Shown in pieces: positions 51,768-60,371 of a DNA stretch of 64,000 nucleotides. This stretch comes from Candidatus Eiseniibacteriota bacterium (GTDB lineage Bacteria > Orphanbacterota > Orphanbacteria > Orphanbacterales > Orphanbacteraceae), in NCBI GenBank assembly GCA_029262235.1, contig JAJCZU010000004.1:927231-991230 (forward strand), given 5' to 3'. The notes beneath the pieces were generated by a model. It was not told the DNA's origin and did no database searches. It was given only the letters and a program-made list of their open reading frames with translations. Position numbers and translations under genes: made by a program. Positions within the stretch are counted from its first letter, which is position 1. Each line of letters begins with the position of its first letter.

Positions 51768-53137
51768 GCCGTCTCGCACTGCTTGGTTTTGACGGGCTCG
51801 ACCCGGAACTCGTCGAACGCTGGCTCGGCGATCTGCCGAACCTGAGCGAACTGATGTCCGAAGGGATTCACGGCAAGCTCGAGTCGACGTATCCCCCGAC
51901 CACGATTCCGGCCTGGACGTCGATGATGACGTCCCAGGATCCGGGTCAGATCGGGCTTTACGACCGGCGCCGCAGAATTGGTCGCAGCTACAAATACGAA
52001 ACGGTCGACTCGATGGCCATTCGCCAGAAGACGATCTGGAATTACACGTCGCGCGTGCGCCTGGAAGCGCTGCTTGTCGGCGTGCCGCAGACGTTTCCGC
52101 CGAAGCCGCTCAAGGGCTCGCTCGTTTCGGGACTGCTGACTCCGAACAAGGAACTGCAGTGGACCTACCCGCGCGAACTCGCGAACGAAGTCGAGAACGC
52201 GGTCGGCGGCGACTTTCCGTTCGACGTCTACGGCTATCAGACGAAGAACAAAGACTGGCTCGTCGAGAAGGTGTACGACATGACGCGGAAGCGTCTCGGC
52301 ACGTTCCGCCATTTCGCGCGCAAGCGTGAGCACGACCTTCTGATGATGGTCGAGCACGGCGCGGACCGCATCCAGCACGGTTTCTGGCGGCATATGGACG
52401 AAGAGCATCCGAACTTCGTGCCGGAGTCCCGCTTCGCGGAGGTCATTCACGACTACTACGTGTTTCTGGACCAGGAGATCGGCAAGCTGCTCGAAGACCT
52501 GCCGCGCGACACGTCGGTCATGCTCGTTTCGCCGTTCAGTTCGCAGCCCTTGAAGGGGTGCGTGCGCCTGAACGAATGGCTTCAGCAGGAAGGCTACCTC
52601 GTTCTGAACGAGGAGGCGAAAGAGGGCGAACCGCTCGATCTGAAGCAGGTCGACTGGACGCAGACGGAAGCGTGGGCGGACGGCGGCGCGGTCGGCCAGA
52701 TCCATTTCAACGTGCACGGGCGTGAGCCGAACGGCTTCGTTCCCGCGGAAGAAATCGAGAATCTGAAGAACGACATTCGCGAGCGCGTCATGACGATCGA
52801 ACAGGACGGCGCGCGCGTTTCGAGTATTGCGGAAGCGCCGGAGCAGATGTATCGCGCGGCGAACGGCAACGGGCCCGACCTGATCGTAAAGTTCGAAGAT
52901 CTCACGTATCTCGTCTCCCCCGTGATGGGCGGCGAGATCATTCAGTCCGAGAACGACGCCGGTCCCGACGACACGACGCATCGAGGAGAAGGGCTTTTCA
53001 TCTGGGATCATCCCGCGAAGATGGAGCCGAAGAAAAAAGACACGTATTCCATTTACGACATCGCTCCCACGATTCTGACGTACTTCGGGATCGACGTTCC
53101 GGAGCACATGATCGGCGAGAGTTTGATCTCGCTTTGA
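51764..53137 (+). CDS. Alkaline-phosphatase-superfamily protein with degenerate metal site
   Basis: A 457-residue soluble protein of the type I phosphodiesterase/nucleotide pyrophosphatase branch, lacking a signal peptide. D10 (in 'LLGFDGLD'), T47 at the nucleophile position (P-P-T-T-I-P-A-W), and D201/H205 ('GADRIQHGFWRH') fit the first metal centre, and a terminal His lies in 'DTTHRGEGLF'. The usual S-D-H-G-F motif is S-P-F-S-S at 256-260, so the metal-binding Asp and His are absent. It may be inactive or a binding/regulatory partner of the paralogues downstream. It is translated between sat and APS kinase, coupled to sat by an ATGA overlap. Confidence 0.85.
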   Translation: MSRLALLGFDGLDPELVERWLGDLPNLSELMSEGIHGKLESTYPPTTIPAWTSMMTSQDPGQIGLYDRRRRIGRSYKYETVDSMAIRQKTIWNYTSRVRLEALLVGVPQTFPPKPLKGSLVSGLLTPNKELQWTYPRELANEVENAVGGDFPFDVYGYQTKNKDWLVEKVYDMTRKRLGTFRHFARKREHDLLMMVEHGADRIQHGFWRHMDEEHPNFVPESRFAEVIHDYYVFLDQEIGKLLEDLPRDTSVMLVSPFSSQPLKGCVRLNEWLQQEGYLVLNEEAKEGEPLDLKQVDWTQTEAWADGGAVGQIHFNVHGREPNGFVPAEEIENLKNDIRERVMTIEQDGARVSSIAEAPEQMYRAANGNGPDLIVKFEDLTYLVSPVMGGEIIQSENDAGPDDTTHRGEGLFIWDHPAKMEPKKKDTYSIYDIAPTILTYFGIDVPEHMIGESLISL

Positions 53138-53150
53138 GGGAGAAACAACG

Positions 53151-53753
53151 ATGAAGGGCTTCACGCTTTGGTTCACCGGACTGTCCGCGTCCGGCAAGAC
53201 GACACTCGCGCGCGAGGTGGAAGAGATTCTGCTCGAACGCGGCCTGCCGGTCGAGATTCTCGACGGCGACGTCATTCGCACGAACCTCTCCAAGGGACTC
53301 GGCTTCTCGAAAGAGGACCGCGACGAAAACATCAAGCGCATCGGTTTCGTATGCCAGCTGCTGAGCCGGAACGGCGTCGCGACGATCGCCAGCGCCATCA
53401 GCCCGTACGCCGAAGCGCGCGATTCCGTCCGCGACAAGATCGACAACTTCGTCGAGGTGTACGTCAAGTGCCCGCTCGAAGTGCTGATCGAGCGCGACGT
53501 GAAGGGGCTTTACAAGAAGGCGCTCGCAGGCGAGATCACGGGCTTCACGGGCGTCGACGATCCGTACGAAGAGCCGGTCAAGCCGGAGATCCTGATCGAA
53601 TCCGACAAGGAGTCCGAAGCCGAGAGTGTCGCGAAGATCGTGCGCACGCTCGAGCTCATGGGCCTCATTCCGGGCGCCGACGCGAACAAAGACTTCTCCG
53701 ATGAAGAAGAGGAGAAGATCAAGCAGCGCCTGAAGGACCTCGGCTATATTTAG
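53151..53753 (+). CDS. cysC: APS kinase (adenylylsulfate kinase) with C-terminal LGY tail
   Basis: A 200-residue enzyme phosphorylating APS to PAPS. Walker A is 'GLSASGKTT' at 10-18 and 'DGDVIRTNL' at 38-46 is the family block. S84 lies in the 'SAISPYAEAR' segment, and the APS-binding 'GFTGVDDPYEEP' follows. The kinase core ends near residue 172. A 25-residue acidic extension then finishes in K-I-K-Q-R-L-K-D-L-G-Y-I, the same motif as the two RHH proteins. No APS reductase or PAPS reductase is near, so PAPS is probably destined for sulfotransfer. Confidence 0.95.
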   Translation: MKGFTLWFTGLSASGKTTLAREVEEILLERGLPVEILDGDVIRTNLSKGLGFSKEDRDENIKRIGFVCQLLSRNGVATIASAISPYAEARDSVRDKIDNFVEVYVKCPLEVLIERDVKGLYKKALAGEITGFTGVDDPYEEPVKPEILIESDKESEAESVAKIVRTLELMGLIPGADANKDFSDEEEEKIKQRLKDLGYI

Positions 53754-53826
53754 GTTCGGAAAAAAATCGAGGAGGGTATGTGTCTTCGGCATCGACGGAG
53801 TACCGCATACCCTCCTTGCCCGTTTC

Positions 53827-55050
53827 ATGCAGGAAGGCGTGATGCCCCGCGCGAAGGAAATCTTTGCGCGCGGATCGCTCCGTAAAATGAAGGTGACGCT
53901 CCCCGAAATCTCGTCTGTCAGCTGGACGAGTTTCATGACCGGCATGGCGCCCGGCGAGCACGGAATCTACGGCTTCACCGATCTGAAACCCGACAGCTAC
54001 GACATGACGTTCCCCTCTTACCCCGATCTGCCTGTCAAAACGCTCTGGGAGCGTCTGGCTGAGAAGGGGAAGCGGAGCGTGGTGATCAATCAGCCCGCCA
54101 CGTATCCGGCGCGCCCGATCGAGGGGGCGCTGATCTCCGGGTTCGTGGCGATCGACCTGCGCCAGGCCGTGCATCCGAAATTTCTGTACGCGAAGCTCCA
54201 GCAGCTCGGCTACGAGATCGATATCGACGCGCAGGAGGGCGGGAAGAACGCCGATTCCCTCTTCAAACAGCTCGAAACGGGCCTCAGAGGGCGCAGGAAG
54301 GCGTGGGATTACCTCTGGAACCGTGAGAAGTGGGACTACTTTCAGGTGGTCGTAACGGGCACGGACCGCCTCATGCACTTCCAGATGCCGGCCGCCTATG
54401 ACCCCGCCCATCCCGAATTCGAGCGATTTCGTGCGTATTATTCCGCCGTAGACTCTTTTCTCGGAGAGGTGTTTGAGCGATACGTAGAGAAGACCGGGGA
54501 CGAGGCAGGCGAGGGCTTCTGGGTCCTCTCCGATCACGGTTTCTGCGCGATCGAGCAGGAGTTCTATGTGAACGCCTGGCTCAGGAGCGAGGGGTATTTG
54601 AGCTTTGAAAACGATCCGGCGAAGTCGCTGGGCGAGATTACGCCGGAAAGCCGCGCATTCGCGCTCGACCCGGGGCGCATTTACGTGCACCGGTCGGACC
54701 GCTATCCGAAAGGGTCGGTCGCGCCGGCCGACGCGGCGGGCGTGGCAGACGAGATCCGCGCGAAGCTGCTGGCGCTCGAGCACGGCGGGGCCGCGGTCTG
54801 CCAGGCGGTGCACCAGGGCGAGGAATTGTACTCGGGAGCGCACGCGAACCGCGCGCCGGATCTGGTGCTCACGGCCCGGGATGGTTATGATAGTAAGGGA
54901 TGGCTCGGTCCATCCGAGCCGTTCGGCCGGAGCCATTTCACGGGAATGCACAATTGGGACGACGCGTTCGTGTGGAACGCGTCCGAGCTGCCGGAGTCCA
55001 TGGTCATCACGGACATCGCTCCCCGGATCGAATCACGGCTGTCGCAATAA
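53827..55050 (+). CDS. Alkaline-phosphatase-superfamily protein with a probable frameshift at its start
   Basis: The ATG at 53827 gives a 407-residue product, but the frame is open further upstream and reads 'VCVFGIDGVPHTLLARF', the family N terminus including the metal-binding Asp (G-I-D-G). The only well-placed start, ATG 53778 after GGAGGG, is out of frame with it by one base. So either an indel removes the start, or translation begins elsewhere. The later motifs are intact: 'EISSVSWTSFMTG' for the nucleophile region and 'WVLSDHGFCAIEQEF'. A soluble, cytosolic type without signal peptide. Starting at 53827 would lose an essential ligand. Confidence 0.75.
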   Translation: MQEGVMPRAKEIFARGSLRKMKVTLPEISSVSWTSFMTGMAPGEHGIYGFTDLKPDSYDMTFPSYPDLPVKTLWERLAEKGKRSVVINQPATYPARPIEGALISGFVAIDLRQAVHPKFLYAKLQQLGYEIDIDAQEGGKNADSLFKQLETGLRGRRKAWDYLWNREKWDYFQVVVTGTDRLMHFQMPAAYDPAHPEFERFRAYYSAVDSFLGEVFERYVEKTGDEAGEGFWVLSDHGFCAIEQEFYVNAWLRSEGYLSFENDPAKSLGEITPESRAFALDPGRIYVHRSDRYPKGSVAPADAAGVADEIRAKLLALEHGGAAVCQAVHQGEELYSGAHANRAPDLVLTARDGYDSKGWLGPSEPFGRSHFTGMHNWDDAFVWNASELPESMVITDIAPRIESRLSQ

Positions 55051-55072
55051 TAAGAATCGTACCAGGAGTATT

Positions 55073-57250
55073 TTGCACGTGTTCTCTCGTCACTTTCGAA
55101 CTCTCGCCTGGGTCTTTGCACTCACGGCGATCTTTTTCTGCGCGGATCCTGCCGAAGCGTACATCGGACCGGGTGCGGGTTTCGCGTTCCTGTCGTCCTT
55201 CATGGTGCTCTTCGTCACGTTCATTCTCGCGTTCGTCTCGATCCTGCTCTGGCCGATTCGTTTCGTCTGGAAGCTGATCTTCAAAAAGCGGCCGCCGAAG
55301 ACGGATGTGGATCGCGTGATCGTGGTCGGCCTCGACGGCTTCGACCCGAACCAGTGCAGGAAATTCATGGCCGAAGGGAAACTGCCGCACTTTCAGAAAC
55401 TGGCCGACCAGGGCACATTCGATGAACTGCAGACGGTTTTCCCCGCGATGTCGCCGGTCGCCTGGTCTTCGTTCGCGACGGGCGTCGACCCCTCACGGCA
55501 CAATCAGTTCGACTTTCTGAACCGCGATCCGCGAACCTATCTTCCTGACCTCGCGTCCGTCTACATCGGGAATGTTTCGCGCGTGCTGAATCTCGGGAAA
55601 TACAAGCTGCCGCTCGGCAAGCCGGTCATTCGTCTGCTTCGCAAGTCGCAGCCGTTCTGGAAGATTCTCGGCGAGTACGGCATCTTCTCGCATATTCTGC
55701 GCGTGCCGATCACGTTCCCGCCCGAGAAGCACAACGGCCTTCTGCTTTCGGCCATGTGCGTACCCGACATCAAGGGGTCGCAGGGAACGTTTACGTATTA
55801 CACGACGGACGAAAGCGAAGTGGGCGAGGCAACGGGAGGCGTCCGGCGCGTCGTGAAGCGGAACGGCAATACGGTAGAAGGCGACATTCTCGGTCCGTCG
55901 AATTCGATGACGAAGGACGAGGAAGAGCTGACCGTACCGTTCAAGATCACGATCGACGACGCGAAAGCGCTGGCCACGATCGACTACAACGGCGAAAAAA
56001 TTCCGCTCAAGCAGGGCGAGTACTCCGAGTGGATCCGCACGCCCTTCAACGCCGGTATGGGCGTCAAGGTCTGGGGTCTCGTGCGGTTCTATATCATGGA
56101 GATGGGCGAGCACTTCAAACTCTACGTTTCGCCGATCCAGATCGACCCCGAAAAGCCGGCCATGCCGATTTCTCACCCCACGTTCTACTCGATGTATCTT
56201 TCGAAGCTGCTCGGAAGCTTCGCGACGCTCGGCTTCTGCGAGGACACCTGGGGGCTGAACGAGCGCGTGATCGACGAAGACGCGTTCCTGAAGCAGACCT
56301 GGATCACGCACGAAGAGCGCGAACGCATGCTCTTCCATAGTATGACGCAGGTGAAGAAGGGCTTTCTCGTGTGCTGCTTCGACGGCACCGACCGCGTACA
56401 GCACATGTTCCAGCGCTATCTGATGCAGGGCCATCCCGCCAACGCGAAGCTCGACGAGAGCGCGTACAGTGACGAAATCGAAAAGCTCTACATCCGCATG
56501 GACGAGATGATGGGCCGCGTGATGGACAAGGTCAAAGACGACAGCAAGACCGTCCTGATGGTCATGTCCGATCACGGTTTCGCGCACTTCTCGCGCGGCG
56601 TCAATCTGAATTCGTGGCTCGTCGAAAACGGGTACATGGTCATGAAGGACGGCGGCAGGACGTGCAAGGACTGGTTCCGCGGCGTCGACTGGGAGAAAAC
56701 GAAAGCGTACAGCTTCGGGCTCGTCGGCATTTATTTGAACATCAAGGGTCGCGAAGGCCAGGGAATCGTGGAGCCTGGTGAAGAAGCCGCGGCGCTCCGC
56801 CAGGAGATCAAGGAGAAGCTGGGGGCGCTGGTCGACCCGAAGACGGGCGCGAAAGTCATGAACGACGTCTTCAAAACGGAAGAAATCTACACGGGACCCT
56901 ACGCGCAGAACGGTCCCGACCTTCTCCCCGCGTTCGACGAGCATTACCGGCAGTCGTGGGAAGCCGCGGTCGGGAAAGCGGAGCCGGAAGTCATTATCGA
57001 CAACGTGAAAGCATGGTCGGGCGATCATTGCCTCGACTGGCGCATCGTGCCCGGCGTTCTGTTCTCGAGCCGCAAACTCGCGCGCAAAAATCCCGGCATC
57101 ATGGACATGAGCGCGTCGATTCTCGACCTCTTCGGGATTCAGCGACCGGGTTATATGCTCGGGCGCTCATTCTTCCGCGAAGATTCGTCCGACGCCGGGC
57201 AAACGCAGAAACAGTCACCCCCTGAAGAGAGAGAAGTCGCGAATGCGTAA
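55073..57250 (+). CDS. Membrane-anchored alkaline-phosphatase-superfamily protein
   Basis: A 725-residue protein. The TTG start at 55073 has AGGAG 5 bases upstream; GTG at 55079 is an alternative. A signal/anchor sequence (residues 1-29) is followed by 'AYIGPGAGFAFLSSF' and a long helix to about 64. The phosphodiesterase domain has D88 in 'VVGLDGFDP', 'AMSPVAWSSFATG' for the nucleophile region, 'CCFDGTDRVQHMFQRY' and 'VMSDHGFAHFSRG' for the metals. A beta-rich insertion around residues 270-350 ('PLKQGEYSEWIRTPF') is shared with the next gene. The domain faces either the cytosol or the periplasm. The end overlaps the next start by 8 bases. Confidence 0.85.
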   Translation: MHVFSRHFRTLAWVFALTAIFFCADPAEAYIGPGAGFAFLSSFMVLFVTFILAFVSILLWPIRFVWKLIFKKRPPKTDVDRVIVVGLDGFDPNQCRKFMAEGKLPHFQKLADQGTFDELQTVFPAMSPVAWSSFATGVDPSRHNQFDFLNRDPRTYLPDLASVYIGNVSRVLNLGKYKLPLGKPVIRLLRKSQPFWKILGEYGIFSHILRVPITFPPEKHNGLLLSAMCVPDIKGSQGTFTYYTTDESEVGEATGGVRRVVKRNGNTVEGDILGPSNSMTKDEEELTVPFKITIDDAKALATIDYNGEKIPLKQGEYSEWIRTPFNAGMGVKVWGLVRFYIMEMGEHFKLYVSPIQIDPEKPAMPISHPTFYSMYLSKLLGSFATLGFCEDTWGLNERVIDEDAFLKQTWITHEERERMLFHSMTQVKKGFLVCCFDGTDRVQHMFQRYLMQGHPANAKLDESAYSDEIEKLYIRMDEMMGRVMDKVKDDSKTVLMVMSDHGFAHFSRGVNLNSWLVENGYMVMKDGGRTCKDWFRGVDWEKTKAYSFGLVGIYLNIKGREGQGIVEPGEEAAALRQEIKEKLGALVDPKTGAKVMNDVFKTEEIYTGPYAQNGPDLLPAFDEHYRQSWEAAVGKAEPEVIIDNVKAWSGDHCLDWRIVPGVLFSSRKLARKNPGIMDMSASILDLFGIQRPGYMLGRSFFREDSSDAGQTQKQSPPEEREVANA

Positions 57251-59279
57251 ATTCTGGCCAGGCTGGTCCCGTTTCGGGATCGCGACGGGGATCCTTGCGG
57301 GCGGCGTGCTGATCGCCCTCGTGACCGGCCCCGGGTTTGCCGACTCGAAAAAGAAAATGATGGTGATCGGATTCGACGGCATGGATCCGAAGCAGCTTCA
57401 GCAGCATATCGACAACGGATACATGCCGAACTTCAAACGCCTGATCGAGAAGGGGAGCTTTACGACGCTCGGGACGAGCATCCCGCCGCAGAGTCCCGTC
57501 GCCTGGTCGAACTTTATTTCGGGTAAGAATCCGGGCGGCCACAATATCTTCGACTTCATTCATCGTGATCCGAAGACGTACCTGCCGTTCCTGAGCACGT
57601 CGGAAGCGGTCGGTTCTTCGAAATCGATCGAGCTCTGGGGCGACTGGCAGCTGCCGCTCGGCGGCGGCGAGGTCGTGCTGCTCCGCGAAGGGCGCGCGTT
57701 CTGGGAACTGCTCGAGAAGGCCGAAGTGCCCACGACGATCTTCAAGATCCCGGCGAACTACCCGCCCGTGCAGACGAATGTCCGTACGCTGTCGGGGATG
57801 GGCACGCCCGACATGCAGGGGACGCCGGGAACGTTCACGTACTTTACGACGCATCCCCCGGAGAACGCCGACGACATTTCCGGCGGCGCGGTGGTCGACA
57901 TCTATTTCGATCGCGACAAGAGCGAAGCTTCGATACCCGGCCCGCCGAACCCGTTCCACAAGAAGGGCAAGGAGACCGGCGCGAAAGTCACGATGTATCG
58001 CGACAAGGAGAACCAGGTCGCGAAGATCGTAACGGGCGACGAAGAGGTCATCATGAAGCCCGGCGAGTTCAGCGAATGGGTGCCGGTCGAGTTCTACATG
58101 CTCGGCGACGAAGGTTTCGGCGATAAAATTCGTCCCGCCGCCGCGCCGATGGGACTTGCGATCGGCGGATCCGTACGCTTCTATCTGAAGTCGGTCTATC
58201 CCGAGTTCAGCCTGTATGTCACGCCCGTGCAGATCGATCCGCTGAAGCCGGCCCAGCCGGTATCGACGCCCGATGACTGGTCGCAGAAGATCGCCGAGCG
58301 GACGGGGCGCTTTTACACGCAGGGCATGCCCGAAGATACGAAGGCGCTCGAAGGCGGCGTGTTCACGGACGGCGAGTTCCTGCAGCAGGCGACGCTCGTT
58401 CTCGACGAACGCATGAAGCTCTTCGAAACGATGGTCAGCGATTTCGCACAGGATGAATGGGGCTTCCTGTTCTTCTATTTCTCGTCGCTCGATCAGCAGA
58501 CACACGTCATGTGGCGCACGATGGACCCGAGCCACCCGGGAACCGACTCGCTCGCGCTGCAGTATCCGGACGCCATCCCGAGTATCTTCAGGCGGCTCGA
58601 CAAAGCCGTGGGCGTTGCGATGGATCAGCTCGGCGACGACGCCACGCTCGTCATCATGTCGGACCACGGGTTCGCGCCCTGGTACCGCGAAGTGCATCTG
58701 AACTCGTGGCTCGCGGACAACGGCTACCTGACGCTCAAGGACAATTCGGAGAGCGTGCGCGCCTCGTCCGACTTCTTCATGAACGTCGACTGGCGCCGCA
58801 CGAAAGCGTACGCGCTCGGCATCAACGGGCTTTACATCAACGTGCGCGGCCGCGAGAAGAACGGCACCGTCGCACCCGGGAAAGAGCGCGATGATCTCAT
58901 GAACGAGCTGATCGCGAAGATGAAAGAGCTTCGCGACCCCAAAACGGGCGAGCTCGCGATCAAGGAAGTCTACAAGAGCGAAGAAGTGTTCCAGGGACCG
59001 TACGTGAAGAACGCGCCCGACTTGAACGTCGGTTACGCGTACACTTTCCGCGGCTCCAACGAGTCGGCGCTCGGCGAGTTCCCGATGGAGTGGTTCGCGG
59101 ACAATACCGGCAAGTGGTCGGGCGATCACTGCATCGCGGCGGACCTCGTCCCCGGTATCCTGATCTCGAACCGCAAGGTGAAAAAAGAGGGCGCCGCGCT
59201 TTACGATCTTACCGCGACGATTCTTGCCGAGTTCGGTGTGGACAAGGATGAAGACATGATCGGATCGCCGGTCTTTTAG
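57243..59279 (+). CDS. Exported alkaline-phosphatase-superfamily protein
   Basis: A 678-residue protein with an N-terminal signal (residues of about 8-33, ending 'GPGFADS'), so it acts in the periplasm. The ligands are intact: 'MVIGFDGMDPKQ', the nucleophile-region 'PQSPVAWSNFISG', 'SSLDQQTHVMW' and 'VIMSDHGFAPWYREV', with 'WSGDHCIAADLVPGILISN' near the end. It shares with the preceding paralogue the beta insertion 'IMKPGEFSEWVPVEFY'. Probable phosphodiesterase or phosphatase acting on a nucleotide, lipid or glycan phosphate. It may process the product of the cluster outside the cell. Confidence 0.85.
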   Translation: MRKFWPGWSRFGIATGILAGGVLIALVTGPGFADSKKKMMVIGFDGMDPKQLQQHIDNGYMPNFKRLIEKGSFTTLGTSIPPQSPVAWSNFISGKNPGGHNIFDFIHRDPKTYLPFLSTSEAVGSSKSIELWGDWQLPLGGGEVVLLREGRAFWELLEKAEVPTTIFKIPANYPPVQTNVRTLSGMGTPDMQGTPGTFTYFTTHPPENADDISGGAVVDIYFDRDKSEASIPGPPNPFHKKGKETGAKVTMYRDKENQVAKIVTGDEEVIMKPGEFSEWVPVEFYMLGDEGFGDKIRPAAAPMGLAIGGSVRFYLKSVYPEFSLYVTPVQIDPLKPAQPVSTPDDWSQKIAERTGRFYTQGMPEDTKALEGGVFTDGEFLQQATLVLDERMKLFETMVSDFAQDEWGFLFFYFSSLDQQTHVMWRTMDPSHPGTDSLALQYPDAIPSIFRRLDKAVGVAMDQLGDDATLVIMSDHGFAPWYREVHLNSWLADNGYLTLKDNSESVRASSDFFMNVDWRRTKAYALGINGLYINVRGREKNGTVAPGKERDDLMNELIAKMKELRDPKTGELAIKEVYKSEEVFQGPYVKNAPDLNVGYAYTFRGSNESALGEFPMEWFADNTGKWSGDHCIAADLVPGILISNRKVKKEGAALYDLTATILAEFGVDKDEDMIGSPVF

Positions 59280-59292
59280 TAAGGAGGAAATC

Positions 59293-59487
59293 ATGTTCGG
59301 TGGACCCAAAGTAAAACTGACGAAAGATCTTTTCGAACGAGTCAAGAAGTACGCCCAGCTTGCGGGCTACTCTTCGGTCGACGAATTCGTCGTGCACGCT
59401 CTCGAAAAAGAGCTGGGCGGACTCGAAGACAGCGCGTCGGAAGAAGAGATCAAGAAAAAGCTCCAGGGCCTCGGCTACATCTCGTAG
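59293..59487 (+). CDS. Second small ribbon-helix-helix protein with C-terminal LGY motif
   Basis: A 64-residue protein with the same plan as the first gene of the cluster: 'KVKLTKDLFERVKKYAQ' (strand, helix one), 'SVDEFVVHALEKELGG' (helix two), a short acidic linker and E-I-K-K-K-L-Q-G-L-G-Y-I-S. A strong AAGGAGGA stands before the ATG. Its first strand lacks the Arg-rich pattern of classic RHH repressors, so dimerisation or adaptor use is as likely as DNA binding. It follows the exported paralogue by 13 bases. Confidence 0.78.
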   Translation: MFGGPKVKLTKDLFERVKKYAQLAGYSSVDEFVVHALEKELGGLEDSASEEEIKKKLQGLGYIS

Positions 59488-59505
59488 CCCGTCCTTAAAC
59501 GAATC

Positions 59506-59523
59506 GGGCCTCGCATGAGGCCC
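59506..59523 (+). terminator. Perfect hairpin after the second RHH gene
   Basis: GGGCCTC-GCAT-GAGGCCC forms a perfect 7-base stem 18 bases after the stop codon. There is no T-run, so it might be a weak terminator or an mRNA 3'-end stabiliser separating the membrane protein gene that follows. Confidence 0.45.
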
Positions 59524-59552
59524 TGCCAGCGAAGCGAAGGAACCGTCGTCAC

Positions 59553-60371
59553 ATGTGGCCTATTGTTCAGGCGTTTACCAAGTTTTTCGATCTTGCGATC
59601 GCGCTCTTTCAGTCGATGCACCCCATTGTCGGGCTCACTGTGATCTCAGTCCTGACCGGCGCCGTGATGCTCGTGGTCTGGAAGTTCACGTCGAATCAGG
59701 ATGCGATCGCGCGTTCGAAATCGAAGATCGCGGCTTATATCCTCGAAATTCGTCTCTTTCCGGACGACATGCGCGCGCAGTTCGCGGCCCAGGGGCGTGC
59801 GCTCGGCGCGAACTTTCGCTATATGACGTACGCCATTCCGCCGATGCTGATCGTCCTGCTCCCCGTCGTCGCGATTCTCGTGCAGCTCGATGTGCGTTAT
59901 CAGCGCCGGCCGCTCGAGCCGGGTGAAGTGACTCTGCTCAAGGTGAAGGTCGCGGAAGAAGTCGACCTGGCAAGTGTGACGCTCGACGCGCCCGCCGGCA
60001 TCTTCGTGGAAACTCCCGCCATGCGCGTCGTGGCCGAGGATGAAGTCGACTGGCGCCTGCGGGCCGACACGCCTGGCGAGTACGACGTCAAAGTCACCGC
60101 GGGAGCCACGGTCGAGACGAAACGAATCGTGGTCGGTGAGCGCCTCACGAAGCTCGCCGAGTTCCGGGAGCAGTCGAACTTCCTGACCATCTGGATGGCG
60201 CCCGCAGAAAAACCGCTCCCGAAGGGATCCCCGATCCACGAGATCCGGCTCACCTATCCGGAACGCGAAATGAAGCTGGCCGGCATCTCCATGCACTGGC
60301 TGCTCGTCTTTTTCGTGGTGTCCGTGCTGTTCGGATTCGCGATCAAGGGAATCGTAGGCGTCGAAGTCTGA
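59553..60371 (+). CDS. Three-helix membrane protein of unknown function
   Basis: A 272-residue protein. Helix one (about 22-45) is followed by a polar, charged stretch of about 40 residues ('TSNQDAIARSKSKIAAYILE'), then helix two (about 92-112), a beta-rich extracytoplasmic domain (about 115-240, 'VDLASVTLDAPAGIFVETPA') and helix three (about 247-267). The order helix, cytoplasmic charged segment, helix, helix recalls YidC/EMC3-type insertases, but the inserted domain and lack of motifs make this weak. It lies in the same direction as the sulfate-activation cluster, 65 bases after the second RHH gene and behind a hairpin. Convergent with the M28 peptidase gene. Confidence 0.7.
   Translation: MWPIVQAFTKFFDLAIALFQSMHPIVGLTVISVLTGAVMLVVWKFTSNQDAIARSKSKIAAYILEIRLFPDDMRAQFAAQGRALGANFRYMTYAIPPMLIVLLPVVAILVQLDVRYQRRPLEPGEVTLLKVKVAEEVDLASVTLDAPAGIFVETPAMRVVAEDEVDWRLRADTPGEYDVKVTAGATVETKRIVVGERLTKLAEFREQSNFLTIWMAPAEKPLPKGSPIHEIRLTYPEREMKLAGISMHWLLVFFVVSVLFGFAIKGIVGVEV

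Noticed and set aside
50604..53753. Assimilatory or dissimilatory sulfate reduction locus
   Set aside because: No CysH, CysIJ, AprAB, DsrAB or Qmo gene is present anywhere in the window.
57099..59345. Minus-strand frame of 748 codons opposite the exported AP-superfamily gene
   Set aside because: Shadow of a well-supported gene on the other strand.
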